Part shown: positions 36,549-45,225 of the stretch, piece by piece | Position numbering within the stretch: position 1 is the first letter of the stretch | Layout: every line of letters starts with the position of its first letter | Origin: Candidatus Saccharimonadota bacterium | GTDB lineage: Bacteria > Patescibacteriota > Saccharimonadia > Saccharimonadales > Saccharimonadaceae | Reading direction: 5' to 3' | Assembly: GCA_017619315.1 (NCBI GenBank) | Contig: JAFZSN010000006.1 | Location: 1-64,000, forward strand | DNA: 64,000 bases | Position numbers and translations under genes: made by a program | The notes under the pieces: generated by a model | The model's database searches: none | What the model saw: the letters and a program-made list of their open reading frames with translations, nothing else | What the model was told of the DNA's origin: nothing

Positions 36549-37073
36549 ATGAAACTAGTAGTTGGACTGGGAAATCCAGGGAATCAGTATAATTTTACGC
36601 GGCACAATGTGGGATTTTTGGCGCTGGATTTTTATTTTAAGGTGTGTAAGGCTACTTGGGGCGCAAAACCTCGCCTCGGGGCTATTTATGGGCGAATCGG
36701 GGATGTTCTGTTTATAAAACCGCAAAATTTCTATAATGATAGCGGCCGAGCAGTGGCAGAGTATATGAAGTATTACAAGATTCCCACCTCTGATGTTTTG
36801 GTGATTTGTGATAATTTTGATCTGGAATTTGGCAAAGTGCGTTCTCGCTCTTCTGGGGCGGCAGGAGGGAATAATGGCCTCAAATCTATCGACGAGGCAC
36901 TCGGTGGCTCCGATTATCCACGGATGCGGATAGGGACAGAGAACGACGAACTGCGGCGGAAAATGGGGGATGTGGATTTTGTTTTGTCTAAGTTTACCCC
37001 TGAGGAGAAAGAGAGATTACCAGAGGTGCTTAGGGAAGTTTCTGCTAAAATTGATGATTTTATTAGTTATTGA
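36549..37073 (+). CDS. pth: Peptidyl-tRNA hydrolase
   Basis: The enzyme frees peptidyl-tRNA that drops off ribosomes. The 174-residue protein has the complete family motifs: VVGLGNPGNQYNFTRHNVGF with the catalytic His, FIKPQNFYNDSG, and VICDNFDLEFGKVRSRSSG with the active-site Asp. TATAAT at 36537-36542 ends six bases before the ATG (leaderless). Its stop codon lies inside the TTGACA of the promoter at 37070. Confidence 0.95.
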   Translation: MKLVVGLGNPGNQYNFTRHNVGFLALDFYFKVCKATWGAKPRLGAIYGRIGDVLFIKPQNFYNDSGRAVAEYMKYYKIPTSDVLVICDNFDLEFGKVRSRSSGAAGGNNGLKSIDEALGGSDYPRMRIGTENDELRRKMGDVDFVLSKFTPEEKERLPEVLREVSAKIDDFISY

Positions 37074-37170
37074 CATTTACCCCTTAGTGCGATAGAATTA
37101 ATCCAAAGATTGGTTACCCTGTAACCACGCTACCTCCTAGTTATCCATAATAGCTAGGGGGGAATTTTTT
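37070..37170 (+). ncRNA. Candidate ~65-nt small RNA with consensus promoter
   Basis: TTGACA (37070-37075), 17 bases, TAGAAT (37093-37098) is a near-perfect housekeeping promoter. A start near 37105 gives a short RNA with a GGTTAC/GTAACC hairpin (37112-37126), then CCTCCTAG pairing with CTAGGGGG (37133-37140 with 37154-37161) and six T (37165-37170). No plus-strand ORF is served. The RNA overlaps the 3' end of the minus-strand PemK-like gene and could be antisense to it. The final hairpin may simply terminate pth transcripts. Confidence 0.45.
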
Positions 37171-37560
37171 GAATAATAACCCCTGGAGGCGTTCGCAGAT
37201 TTTTATGAAATCTTCTTTAGAAACTCTACTTATCTTCCTATATAGCCTTAAAACGCTAAATGAACTGGCTTGAGACAAAAGTGCATTTCCGGTTTTCCCG
37301 GCAACATTTATCTCTGAATACCAAATGCTCTCACTGTGCAAAACCGAGCTTAGTGGCACCCCAAAGAAAAAATCTTTGCCATATTTTCTTATGATTAGTA
37401 TCGGTCTAGAAAAATGATCTCCTTTACCATTGACTTCTCTACCTAAATTTTCACCAGCTGCATACCACCATATTTCTCGCTCGCGAAACAATAATCTTTT
37501 ACCGTTTACATGCAACGATTTTTTCGTCTCATTCCATTGGTCAAATCGTTTCTCTTCCAT
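37141..37560 (-). CDS. PemK/MazF-like toxin-family protein
   Basis: A 139-residue protein with the SH3-like MazF/PemK pattern: REREIWWYAAGENLGREVNG at the start of the fold, RPILIIRKYGKDFFFGVPLSS next, and a C-terminal ICERLQGLLF helix. MazF-family members cut mRNA. No antitoxin gene is visible; instead its ATG shares a base with the dprA TAA, so it is translated from the dprA message. Either the antitoxin is elsewhere, or this has become a non-toxic regulator. Confidence 0.62.
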   Translation of the reverse strand: MEEKRFDQWNETKKSLHVNGKRLLFREREIWWYAAGENLGREVNGKGDHFSRPILIIRKYGKDFFFGVPLSSVLHSESIWYSEINVAGKTGNALLSQASSFSVLRLYRKISRVSKEDFIKICERLQGLLFKKFPPSYYG

Positions 37561-38486
37561 TATACTAACGCCCAGTTATTCATGCCGAGGGAACGGAGGC
37601 GGCCTTTGATCTCGAGGAGGGTGACGGTTTGGCTAAATACCTCTGGTGGCAACTTGGTGGCTTTCATGATGTTTTCGCCGGAGCGAAGCCCCTCTGAGAT
37701 GGCTACTAGAACTAGCGTTTCGGCATCGGTGTCACCGATGAGTTGCTGTTTTTTAAGCTGCTTTCTTTTCTTAGTGTAATCCTCGGGAAATAGTTCGCGA
37801 AGGACGTCGTCAGGCTCGGTGTAGGGAATGGCGCCTTGGCGGATGAGTTTGTTGCACCCCTGTGAATATGGGCTGGTGATGTTACCAGGAACGGCGAATA
37901 CAGTTTTACCCTGATTGATAGCATGCGTGGCAGTGTTAAGAGAGCCAGATTTTTCGGCTGCTTCTACAATTACCACGATATCCGAAAGGCCAGAGATGAG
38001 CCGATTTCGCTCCAGGAAGCTGGTTTTTGGGTAAACTTTGGCTCCGGGCGCATATTCCGAGAGAATGGCGCCGTCTTTTTCGATGATTTCGCGCGCTAAG
38101 CCTAGATGCTCCTTGGGGTAAATTTGGTCGATCGGGGTGCCAAGTACGGCTACCGTACGGCCATTTGCCGCAAGACAGCCCCTGTGGGCGACCGAATCTA
38201 TCCCGTAAGCGAGGCCCGATACTATAATTACGCCTTTTTTCGCCAGTTCGTAGGCTAATTTATAGGCTATCTCTTCGCCGTATTTAGTATTGTGGCGAGA
38301 GCCTACGATGGCGACCGATCTTATTCGCCCCTGTTTTTTCATTTTTGACACATTTTCCGGCAGTTTTCCACGAAAGTACAATAATTTAGGCTTAAGCGCA
38401 ATAGCCTCTAACACCTCTGTATATTTGTGCTCTAGGGGTGAAATTTGATTGATTTTTATAAAAAAGTCTGTAAAAAGTGTTGACAT
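37560..38486 (-). CDS. dprA: DNA-processing protein DprA
   Basis: DprA loads RecA on incoming single-stranded DNA in natural transformation. It has the Rossmann core GSRHNTKYGEE, VSGLAYGIDSVAHRGCL, VLGTPIDQIYPKEH and VEAAEKSGSLNTATHA, then a C-terminal winged-helix domain. A longer frame opens at 38546, but AGGAG lies 6 bases before the ATG at 38486, giving 308 residues. The start codon lies within the TTGACA of a strong plus-strand promoter, so the two could interfere. Confidence 0.92.
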   Translation of the reverse strand: MSTLFTDFFIKINQISPLEHKYTEVLEAIALKPKLLYFRGKLPENVSKMKKQGRIRSVAIVGSRHNTKYGEEIAYKLAYELAKKGVIIVSGLAYGIDSVAHRGCLAANGRTVAVLGTPIDQIYPKEHLGLAREIIEKDGAILSEYAPGAKVYPKTSFLERNRLISGLSDIVVIVEAAEKSGSLNTATHAINQGKTVFAVPGNITSPYSQGCNKLIRQGAIPYTEPDDVLRELFPEDYTKKRKQLKKQQLIGDTDAETLVLVAISEGLRSGENIMKATKLPPEVFSQTVTLLEIKGRLRSLGMNNWALV

Positions 38487-38508
38487 AGTATCTCCTGTGT
38501 GATATAAT
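38480..38508 (+). promoter_or_regulatory. Perfect consensus promoter (TTGACA-17-TATAAT)
   Basis: TTGACA at 38480-38485, a 17-base spacer, and TATAAT at 38503-38508 preceded by TGTGTGA (extended -10). It drives rightwards into a stretch with no plus-strand gene. Confidence 0.75.
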
Positions 38509-38514
38509 AAAGTC

Positions 38515-38825
38515 AGTTGGAGCTTGAAAAAGTCTCCACACCGCACCTAAATAAATTATAATTTTGGCTATACTACTTGTAGTGTAGCAGAAATTGCGAG
38601 CTTTTGAAACCCTTTCGACTTAAGAATTTCTTCATGGTTCTTAATGTTTATAAGTATTACCTCCACTTTGAAAGGATCATTTCGAAGGCTTAGCAATCCC
38701 TCTAACCGGCGGGCCCCTAGATGTGTGAGGTGGGCTATCGCTCCGGGGGTTACCCGGTAAATAAGGAAGCGTTAGAGGGCCAAAATACCCTCAGGTGATG
38801 CCCACCCTTACCTGAGGGTTTTTTG
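38515..38825 (+). ncRNA. Candidate structured ~310-nt RNA of unknown family
   Basis: Between the perfect promoter and a strong terminator lies about 310 nt without a plus-strand ORF. Helices seen by eye: GGAG/CTCC (38519-38537); a 10-bp hairpin (38567-38576 with 38579-38588); an 11-bp helix with G-U pairs (38599-38609 with 38680-38690) enclosing CCTTTC/GAAAGG (38611-38616 with 38670-38675) and TTAAGAA/TTCTTAA; a 9-bp helix CCCTCTAAC/GTTAGAGGG (38698-38706 with 38771-38779) enclosing CCGGG/CCCGG. I looked for RNase P, tmRNA, SRP and 6S motifs and found none. Confidence 0.55.
38788..38825. terminator. Bidirectional terminator
   Basis: CCCTCAGGT (38788-38796) and ACCTGAGGG (38810-38818) pair perfectly; TTTTTT follows on the plus strand, and TATTTT follows on the minus strand. 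It ends the candidate RNA and the minus-strand repeat gene. Confidence 0.85.
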
Positions 38826-38830
38826 GTGGT

Positions 38831-41470
38831 TTAAACGTTTGCGCCGTAGCGGCGGAGGATGTCTTGAGTTTCCTCATCGTGAGCTACTAGACCTGGGTCT
38901 ATGCTATCGATCAACAAATTAGGGTCCGCACCGCGCTCCAGCAGGGTTTCCAAGTTGATTTCGATCTCTTCTGGGCCGAGCACCGAGACTAATTTGTTAA
39001 TATCTAGATTATGTTTCAGAATTATTCCTAGAGCATAATCGTCGATTTCTCCTGGTTGGAGGTTTGAAACCAGTTCGTCAATATCTATTTTTGCTTTGTG
39101 TCTCAGGAGAACGTCTAAATTTCGGGTGATTTCTTCTGGCTGGAGATTTGAAACTAGTTCGTCGATGTCTATTTTTGCATTGTGACTCAGGAGGACGTCT
39201 AAATTCTGGGCGATTTCTGCTGGTTGGAGATTTGAAACTAGTTCGTTGATGTCAATTTTTGCGCCGTGGGAAATGAGTGTGTCTAGTTTTTCAGTGACAT
39301 CTCCTGGCCGCATCATTGAGACTAGGTTATCGATATTTGCGCCGTGTTCAATAAGATTGTTTAATTGAAAATAGATATTGGTTGGACCAATTTTCGAAAC
39401 TATAGCATCAATATCCGCACCGTGATCGATTAACGTATCTAGTCCTCTGATAACATCTGCTCCCCCTTGAAAGTTTTCTTTCGGTTTCGTGGCGTTAACT
39501 ATAGTGTCTATATTTGCTCCATGAGAAATGAGGGTGTCTAGAATATAAATAGTGTCGGATAAATGTAGCTTTGAAATTAATGCATCCATATCTATGCTCG
39601 CGCCATGAGAGATAAGGGCGTCTAGGTTTGTGGCAGTAACACGTGGGTCTAACCGTGAGACTAGGTCGTCTATGTCTATATTTGCTCCGTGGGAAATGAG
39701 AGTGTCTAGGTTTCCAGCAATTTGATATAAATCTAGCCATGAAACTAGGCTATCTATATCTGCTCCGTGGGAAATGAGAGTGTCTAGGTTCTCAATAATG
39801 TCATATGCATCTAACCGTAAAACTAGGCTATCTATATCTGCCCCGTGGGAGAGAAGGGCGTCTAGGTTTTCGCTTATCTGAAATAGATTAAGACTTAAAA
39901 CTAGATCATCGATATCTGCTCCGTGGGCAACAAGAGCGTCTAAGTTTTCGGCTATACTTCGTGGATCCAGATTTGAAACCAGGCCGTCAGCATTTACGCC
40001 ATGATTCAGTGCGTACTCTACGGAATATTTTTCTCTTAATTCAGATACTCTTGGGTCATAACTATTATAGGTGTCCAGAGTGGCAATTTCACGATGAACC
40101 TCGTAGAGGAACTCCAATTCTTCTGTTGTTAGGTCTTCGCCATTTTCCATTTTGCGATCTAGGGCGATGAGGCGGTTCTTGTCAGCGAATTTAGGCAAGA
40201 ATTCTTCGCCGCCAGGCAGGGATTTGATTTTTTCTTCTACGATGCCAACTATGGAATCGTGCAAAGCTTGGCCCTTTTTTAGGCCTGAGATTTCTGCGAC
40301 GTTACCATCAGGATCAAGGCGAATGGAGGCGCAGCCATTCTTGGCTAGCTTACCAGTTTTTGGGTCTATGAGATGGAAAAGGATGAACTTGGCCTTGTTT
40401 TTGTTGCTTTCGTCTTCACTCTCATCTTCGTAGTAGTCATAGACATCGTCTTCAATCCAATCGTCGTCATCATGATCTTCGCCATCATCCTCAATCCAAT
40501 CATCGTCGCCCCAATCATCGTCGTGGTCATCTGCGTCATTTCCGTATGTGCCGTATTTTAGGTAATGCCTGCCTACTGAAGAGGTGGCTACACACCAACC
40601 GGTACCTCTTGCGGCTCTTGCAATGTCGTCTTCTTCACCTAAGCCATATTCTACCCATTCACCTTTTACATCTTCGGCTCTTTCTGGCGGTTCTATGACT
40701 GGGGCGATGTCTTGCCTGATAGCGTTGTAGATTTTAGAGAAGTTACCGGATTGGACTACGTTTTCCAGGTTGATATTACGTTCGCCTTCTTCAGTGTAGA
40801 ATTCTTTCTCGCCATTACCGTGGTAGCGGTTAACTACATCAAAGATGGCGGCCAATATTTCTGGGTCCGGGTCTGGGTAGGGAGCAACGGTGGTTTCGTT
40901 ACGGGTTTCATACTTATTTTTTCCTTTATTGTAGACGCCCATTTTAGTCATACCATCCCAAGCATAGATCTTAAACCAGAGTGGGTAAGGGGAGTGCTCA
41001 TCACCGAGATAGTTGGCCCATTTTTCTAGAGATTCTTTTTGGAACTCACGTTCTTTTTCGTAGTATTGATGTTTTAAATCTTCAGTCAGCTCAACGTTGC
41101 CATAGCCATTATCTCTAAGTTCTTGTTTTTTGGAGTCCCAATACGATTCTGTTATATTGTCGTATTCAATGAGAAGATTATCTTTGATGGAAGCTTCCCA
41201 GAGTTTTTTCTCTGCGGCATTACCGTGTTTTTCAATGAGTTTTTCTAGGCGTGAGAGATAAGCGAAGGATCTTCTTTCGCCGTTTTTACCAGAGAGTTTT
41301 TCACCTTTTTTAAGAGCTTTATTGAAGCTGGAGTCTACGATTTTTTTGTTGCGTTCGTTGAAGCCTACTTGGCTGAGGGTTTTGGCGCCGAGCTCCTTAG
41401 ATTGGGTCTTGGGGTCTTCGTTTTGCTCGTTGTGGTTGTCTTGTGGATTTTCTCCTGGGGTGTTTGGCAT
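38831..41470 (-). CDS. Long protein with 26-28-residue ankyrin-like repeats
   Basis: 879 residues. The first 460 are mostly helical and charged and include a GTGWCVATSSVGRHYL segment (PcfJ-like flavour) and a run of about 50 acidic residues (D, E, W, Y) near 315-365. The rest is about 13 repeats of NLDxLISHGADIDxLVSxLxPxxI, spaced 26-28 residues. That is shorter than the 33-residue ankyrin unit and suggests an alpha-solenoid for protein binding. No signal peptide. The ATG at 41503 overlaps the TATAAT box itself, so I chose the ATG at 41470, with AGGAAT upstream. Confidence 0.75.
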   Translation of the reverse strand: MPNTPGENPQDNHNEQNEDPKTQSKELGAKTLSQVGFNERNKKIVDSSFNKALKKGEKLSGKNGERRSFAYLSRLEKLIEKHGNAAEKKLWEASIKDNLLIEYDNITESYWDSKKQELRDNGYGNVELTEDLKHQYYEKEREFQKESLEKWANYLGDEHSPYPLWFKIYAWDGMTKMGVYNKGKNKYETRNETTVAPYPDPDPEILAAIFDVVNRYHGNGEKEFYTEEGERNINLENVVQSGNFSKIYNAIRQDIAPVIEPPERAEDVKGEWVEYGLGEEDDIARAARGTGWCVATSSVGRHYLKYGTYGNDADDHDDDWGDDDWIEDDGEDHDDDDWIEDDVYDYYEDESEDESNKNKAKFILFHLIDPKTGKLAKNGCASIRLDPDGNVAEISGLKKGQALHDSIVGIVEEKIKSLPGGEEFLPKFADKNRLIALDRKMENGEDLTTEELEFLYEVHREIATLDTYNSYDPRVSELREKYSVEYALNHGVNADGLVSNLDPRSIAENLDALVAHGADIDDLVLSLNLFQISENLDALLSHGADIDSLVLRLDAYDIIENLDTLISHGADIDSLVSWLDLYQIAGNLDTLISHGANIDIDDLVSRLDPRVTATNLDALISHGASIDMDALISKLHLSDTIYILDTLISHGANIDTIVNATKPKENFQGGADVIRGLDTLIDHGADIDAIVSKIGPTNIYFQLNNLIEHGANIDNLVSMMRPGDVTEKLDTLISHGAKIDINELVSNLQPAEIAQNLDVLLSHNAKIDIDELVSNLQPEEITRNLDVLLRHKAKIDIDELVSNLQPGEIDDYALGIILKHNLDINKLVSVLGPEEIEINLETLLERGADPNLLIDSIDPGLVAHDEETQDILRRYGANV

Positions 41471-41567
41471 GTATGATATTCCTAATTCGTTTATGGTTTT
41501 CATTATACCATATAGTATATATTCTGTTTAACTGCTTATGCTTGACCGTTATGATATCATAATATAT

Positions 41568-43898
41568 ATGGCAAAAAACTTAGTGATAGTAGAGAGCCCG
41601 GCGAAGGCACATACGATCGAGAAATATCTCGGGTCGGATTTTAAGGTGCTGGCGTCAGTGGGGCATATCAGGAAAGACACCAAGGTGGATAAATCTACTT
41701 TTGATGTGACTTACGAAATTGATCCAGGGCATAAATCTATTATTACTGAGCTCAAAAAAGAGGCTAAAAGTGCTGACAAAATCTGGCTCGCAACCGATGA
41801 AGACCGCGAAGGAGAATCTATTTCTTGGCATCTTTTGGAGGTTTTGGATTTGCCGGAGAACACAGCACGTATTACTTTTCATGAAATCACAAAGTCGGCT
41901 CTAGAAGACGCCATCAAGAATCCGCGCGCAGTGGATATGGATATGGTGTCGTCGCAACAGGCGCGCCAGACTCTCGATATGTTGGTGGGGTACGATTTAT
42001 CTGACATCGTGAGACGCAAAGTCCCGGGTGCGATTTCGGCTGGGCGCGTGCAATCGCCAGCTCTACGCCTCATCGTGGAGCGCGAGAAGGAAATTGAAAA
42101 ATTTGATTCAAAATTTAGTTTTAAGGTGACCGGTAAATTTGCTAAGGACGGGGCAGATTTTGACGCTGCGCTCGAAGGCGCCCAGCCGGGTTCCGAAGAC
42201 GAGGCTAGAAGTCTTCTCGAAGAGTTGTCTGGGGCAAAATTCTCGGTCGAAGATGTCGAAGAAACAGAGGGGAGCAAAGCAAACCCGGTGCCATTTACGA
42301 CTGCGGCTTTGCAGATTGAGGCAAACAGTAAGCTCGGATTCTCGTCACGCACAACGATGAGTGCAGCGCAAGGTTTGTATCAGGCTGGTCTCATCACTTA
42401 TCACAGAACAGACTCTTTGAATTTGTCTTCACAGGCGGTTAATGCGATTGCGAAATATATTGAAAGCGAATTCGGCAACCCATATCTCAAAGTTCGTCAT
42501 TTCAAGACCAAAGATGCTCAGGCGCAAGAAGCGCACGAGGCGATTCGTCCGACCGATATTACGAAGATCGCGGCAGGGAAAAATGATTACGAAAAGAGAC
42601 TTTATCGTTTGATTTGGGCACGGACGGTGGCGACTCAAATGGCGAATGCGAAAATCGCCAAAACCACCATTCGCATCAAGCATGGCTTCACAGCGAAGGG
42701 TGAAGTGGTGATTTTCGATGGTTTTCTTAAAGTATATGGCAAGAGTAAGGAGCTGGAGCTCCCGAAGGTTAAGAAGGGCGACTCGCTAGATCTTCTGAGC
42801 TTGACCGCCAAGCAAACTTTTGCCAAACCGCCAGCCCGCTACACCGAAGGTTCTCTAGTGAAGAAGCTCGAAGAGCTCGGCATCGGGCGTCCATCCACCT
42901 ATGCTTCAATTATGACTGCGATTCAGGCTCGCAAATACGTCGAGAAGGGCGAATCAGAGGGGCAGGAGCGCGAAGTGGTTGAGCTGACCGTCGAGCCAGC
43001 GTCCGCTAAAGGCGTGCAAAGGGAAGTAGTTAAGGAAAAATACGGCGCAAATAAAGGCAAGTTGCTCCCGACGCCGATTGGCGAGCTGGTTTCTGGTTTC
43101 CTTACTGATAATTTCAAAAACATCGTAGATTATAAATTTACCGCCAACATTGAAAAAGACCTAGATCTAGTGGCGGAAGCGAAATTGGAACGCGTAAAGA
43201 TGCTAAAAGACTTTTACGGGCCATTCCGCGATACCGTACTTATGGCTAACGGGGTAGAACGCTATAATAATTCCAAACTCCTCGGTCACCACCCAGACAA
43301 CGGTAAACCGATTTATGCGAAAGTTGGCAAAAATGGTGGCTTCATCCAGCTAGGTGATAACGAAAAAGAGGCTGGCGAGAAACCAAGATTTGCGCCACTT
43401 CCTAAGCGAAAATCAGTAAAAACTGTGACCCTGGAGCAAGCCTTGAAACAACTGGCTTTGCCGGCTCTCCCGAGAGAACTAGGCGAAGCACCGGATGGAG
43501 CGATGCTGATTGCCGCAAACGGGCCATTTGGACCATATCTTAAGGGCGGTAAATATAATATACCGATGAAAGACTGCGATCCTTATACGGTGACGTTTGA
43601 GGAAGCCTTGCCGCTTTATCAGAAAAAACTCGATTCTATGGTGGCCGATTGGGGCGATGTGCAGATTATTATTGGCGCCTACGGCCCATATGTAAAAGGC
43701 CCGGGCCGCAGGAATAATGTCAAAATCCCGAAAGATGTAGATCCTAAGACCATAACTGAGGAAGCAGCCCGCAAGATGCTTGAAGAAAAGCCTAAAACCA
43801 CACGTCGTGGTACGCGTGGCGGCAGAAAAAAAGCAGCTACGAAGAAAACTGCCACGAAAAAGACAGCTACAAAGAAAAAAACCACCACAAAAAAGTAG
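41568..43898 (+). CDS. topA: DNA topoisomerase I
   Basis: A type IA topoisomerase, 776 residues. The Toprim domain is complete (VIVESPAKAHTIEKYLG, DEDREGESISWHL), and the active-site Tyr is in YHRTDSLNLS. The C-terminus has no cysteine zinc fingers; two Toprim C-repeats (GPFGPYLKGGKYN and GAYGPYVKG) take their place. The last 30 residues are a K-T-A repeat tail. The frame opens at 41538, but a TATCAT box (41555-41560) ends seven bases before the ATG at 41568, which I take as a leaderless start. Confidence 0.95.
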   Translation: MAKNLVIVESPAKAHTIEKYLGSDFKVLASVGHIRKDTKVDKSTFDVTYEIDPGHKSIITELKKEAKSADKIWLATDEDREGESISWHLLEVLDLPENTARITFHEITKSALEDAIKNPRAVDMDMVSSQQARQTLDMLVGYDLSDIVRRKVPGAISAGRVQSPALRLIVEREKEIEKFDSKFSFKVTGKFAKDGADFDAALEGAQPGSEDEARSLLEELSGAKFSVEDVEETEGSKANPVPFTTAALQIEANSKLGFSSRTTMSAAQGLYQAGLITYHRTDSLNLSSQAVNAIAKYIESEFGNPYLKVRHFKTKDAQAQEAHEAIRPTDITKIAAGKNDYEKRLYRLIWARTVATQMANAKIAKTTIRIKHGFTAKGEVVIFDGFLKVYGKSKELELPKVKKGDSLDLLSLTAKQTFAKPPARYTEGSLVKKLEELGIGRPSTYASIMTAIQARKYVEKGESEGQEREVVELTVEPASAKGVQREVVKEKYGANKGKLLPTPIGELVSGFLTDNFKNIVDYKFTANIEKDLDLVAEAKLERVKMLKDFYGPFRDTVLMANGVERYNNSKLLGHHPDNGKPIYAKVGKNGGFIQLGDNEKEAGEKPRFAPLPKRKSVKTVTLEQALKQLALPALPRELGEAPDGAMLIAANGPFGPYLKGGKYNIPMKDCDPYTVTFEEALPLYQKKLDSMVADWGDVQIIIGAYGPYVKGPGRRNNVKIPKDVDPKTITEEAARKMLEEKPKTTRRGTRGGRKKAATKKTATKKTATKKKTTTKK

Positions 43899-44162
43899 AC
43901 GAGAATTTAGGCAACTTATTGCCCCAATTTACTAGCTTTACCCCTAGTAATGGCTACTACAATATAATATAGTGACAAAACAATTATTTCACCATTTTTT
44001 AGTGGTTATGTTTATGTTTTTAATATTATTTTTTATTTTTGTAAAAAGTGTGGTACAATATAAGTGAGATAAATGATAATTCGTAGTTGACACAAAGTAA
44101 ATACTATGATATTATATGTAAAATTGATAATATTAACTGGGGTGGATTAAAGAAAGGTATCG
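43899..44162. other. AT-rich intergenic stretch
   Basis: 264 bases without a gene. Apart from the promoter at 44087-44115 it holds long A/T runs and weak inverted repeats (CTAGTAA near 43945; ACTAGC...CTAGT). No RNA gene is seen. Confidence 0.6.
44087..44115 (+). promoter_or_regulatory. Promoter of the sigma-4/HARE-HTH gene
   Basis: TTGACA (44087-44092), 17 bases, TATTAT (44110-44115). The leader is about 40 bases and contains GAAAGG before the ATG at 44163. Confidence 0.7.
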
Positions 44163-45191
44163 ATGGAACAAAACGCCGAAATCCTCAAAAAAGCAATACG
44201 TGGCAGTTTGAAAATTATCGAACAAGACCGCGAAAAAGAAATCATCTCCCGTCGTTTCGGACTGACTGGCAGGAAAGAAACCTTGGAGCAGATTGGCGAA
44301 ATGTTGTCGATCACAAGGGAAAGAGTCAGGCAGCTAGAGAAAGCGATTCTAATTAGGTTGCAAATTGCGGCAGAAGAGGGTCAAATTCCCGAACTCGCTC
44401 CAGCCGAAAAATTACTAATTCGCAATCTAACGGAAATGGGGAGAATTGCCAAGACTTCCGCTCTCGCCGACAAGGTGTATGGGCGCAAAACCACCGCGTC
44501 TGAAAGGACCGGTATTACTTTTATTGCCACCTTTTCAAAAAGTCTAACGATTATTGAAGAGAACGATAAGTATTATGGCGCGATCGGAATCGCCGATTAC
44601 GGAAATAGCTTGGATATCCGAATCAAGGTCGATGAAATCGTGAAAGTAATTCGCGAGAATAAGCAGCCAATGACGATTGATGAGCTAGATGAAAAACTGA
44701 ATTACGAGCACCCAGATCATATCAAGGCTATTGCTTCTGTTTCGAAATTACTTTCGACTTTGAACGGCCTTTGGGGTCTTGCAAAATGGCCTTCGGTCAA
44801 TCCGAAGAATATCCGTGATAAGATTTTTGTGATTCTTGAAGCTCACAAGGAACCAATGCACTTCTCTGACATCGCAAAAGAGATCAAAGAGTCTAATTTC
44901 AAGCGTAAAAATGTCACCGTGCAGGCGATCCACAATGAGCTAATCAAGGATAGCCGTTTCGTATTAATTGGAAGAGGAATTTATGCGCTTTCGAGCTGGG
45001 GTTATAAGAAGGGAACTATTTCCGATATAATCCGTTCGATCCTGGAGAAATCTGACGAGCCGCTGAGCCGCGAAGAAATCGTGAAGCAGGTCTTGAAGAT
45101 GCGAAAAGTGAAAGAGACGACCGTATTGCTCAACTTGCAAAACAAAAAATTGTTTAAGAAAGTTGACAAGAATTTATATACTCTCGTTTAA
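44163..45191 (+). CDS. Regulator with sigma-70 region 4 and HARE-HTH-like domains
   Basis: 342 residues. The N-terminus (about 20-75) matches sigma factor region 4: ISRRFGLTGRKETLEQIGEML, then ITRERVRQLEKAIL. No sigma regions 2 or 3 precede it. The C-terminal 200 residues hold at least two winged-helix units of HARE-HTH type (PMHFSDIAKEIKESNF to GRGIYALSSWG, as in the RNA polymerase delta subunit). It could touch the -35 element and RNA polymerase without being a full sigma factor. It has its own leadered promoter. The next gene follows 34 bases later from its own promoter. Confidence 0.7.
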   Translation: MEQNAEILKKAIRGSLKIIEQDREKEIISRRFGLTGRKETLEQIGEMLSITRERVRQLEKAILIRLQIAAEEGQIPELAPAEKLLIRNLTEMGRIAKTSALADKVYGRKTTASERTGITFIATFSKSLTIIEENDKYYGAIGIADYGNSLDIRIKVDEIVKVIRENKQPMTIDELDEKLNYEHPDHIKAIASVSKLLSTLNGLWGLAKWPSVNPKNIRDKIFVILEAHKEPMHFSDIAKEIKESNFKRKNVTVQAIHNELIKDSRFVLIGRGIYALSSWGYKKGTISDIIRSILEKSDEPLSREEIVKQVLKMRKVKETTVLLNLQNKKLFKKVDKNLYTLV

Positions 45192-45225
45192 TCCGCTCAA
45201 GAAAAAAGTGTGATAGAATAATAGT

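Noticed and set aside
38573..38635. 20-residue basic minus-strand ORF (starts MKKFLSRKGF) inside the candidate RNA
   Set aside because: The only GGAGG is about 25 bases before the ATG, too far; the region is better explained by plus-strand RNA. Kept in mind because two other tiny basic ORFs look real.
38515..38825. Identification as RNase P RNA, tmRNA, SRP RNA or 6S RNA
   Set aside because: The conserved words (for example GAGGAAAGTCC, the tRNA-like tmRNA ends, CCGGAAGG of SRP) are not present.
41470..41503. Upstream ATG of the long repeat protein at 41503
   Set aside because: This ATG is part of the TATAAT box itself, so it would not be in the mRNA; 41470 has a ribosome site.
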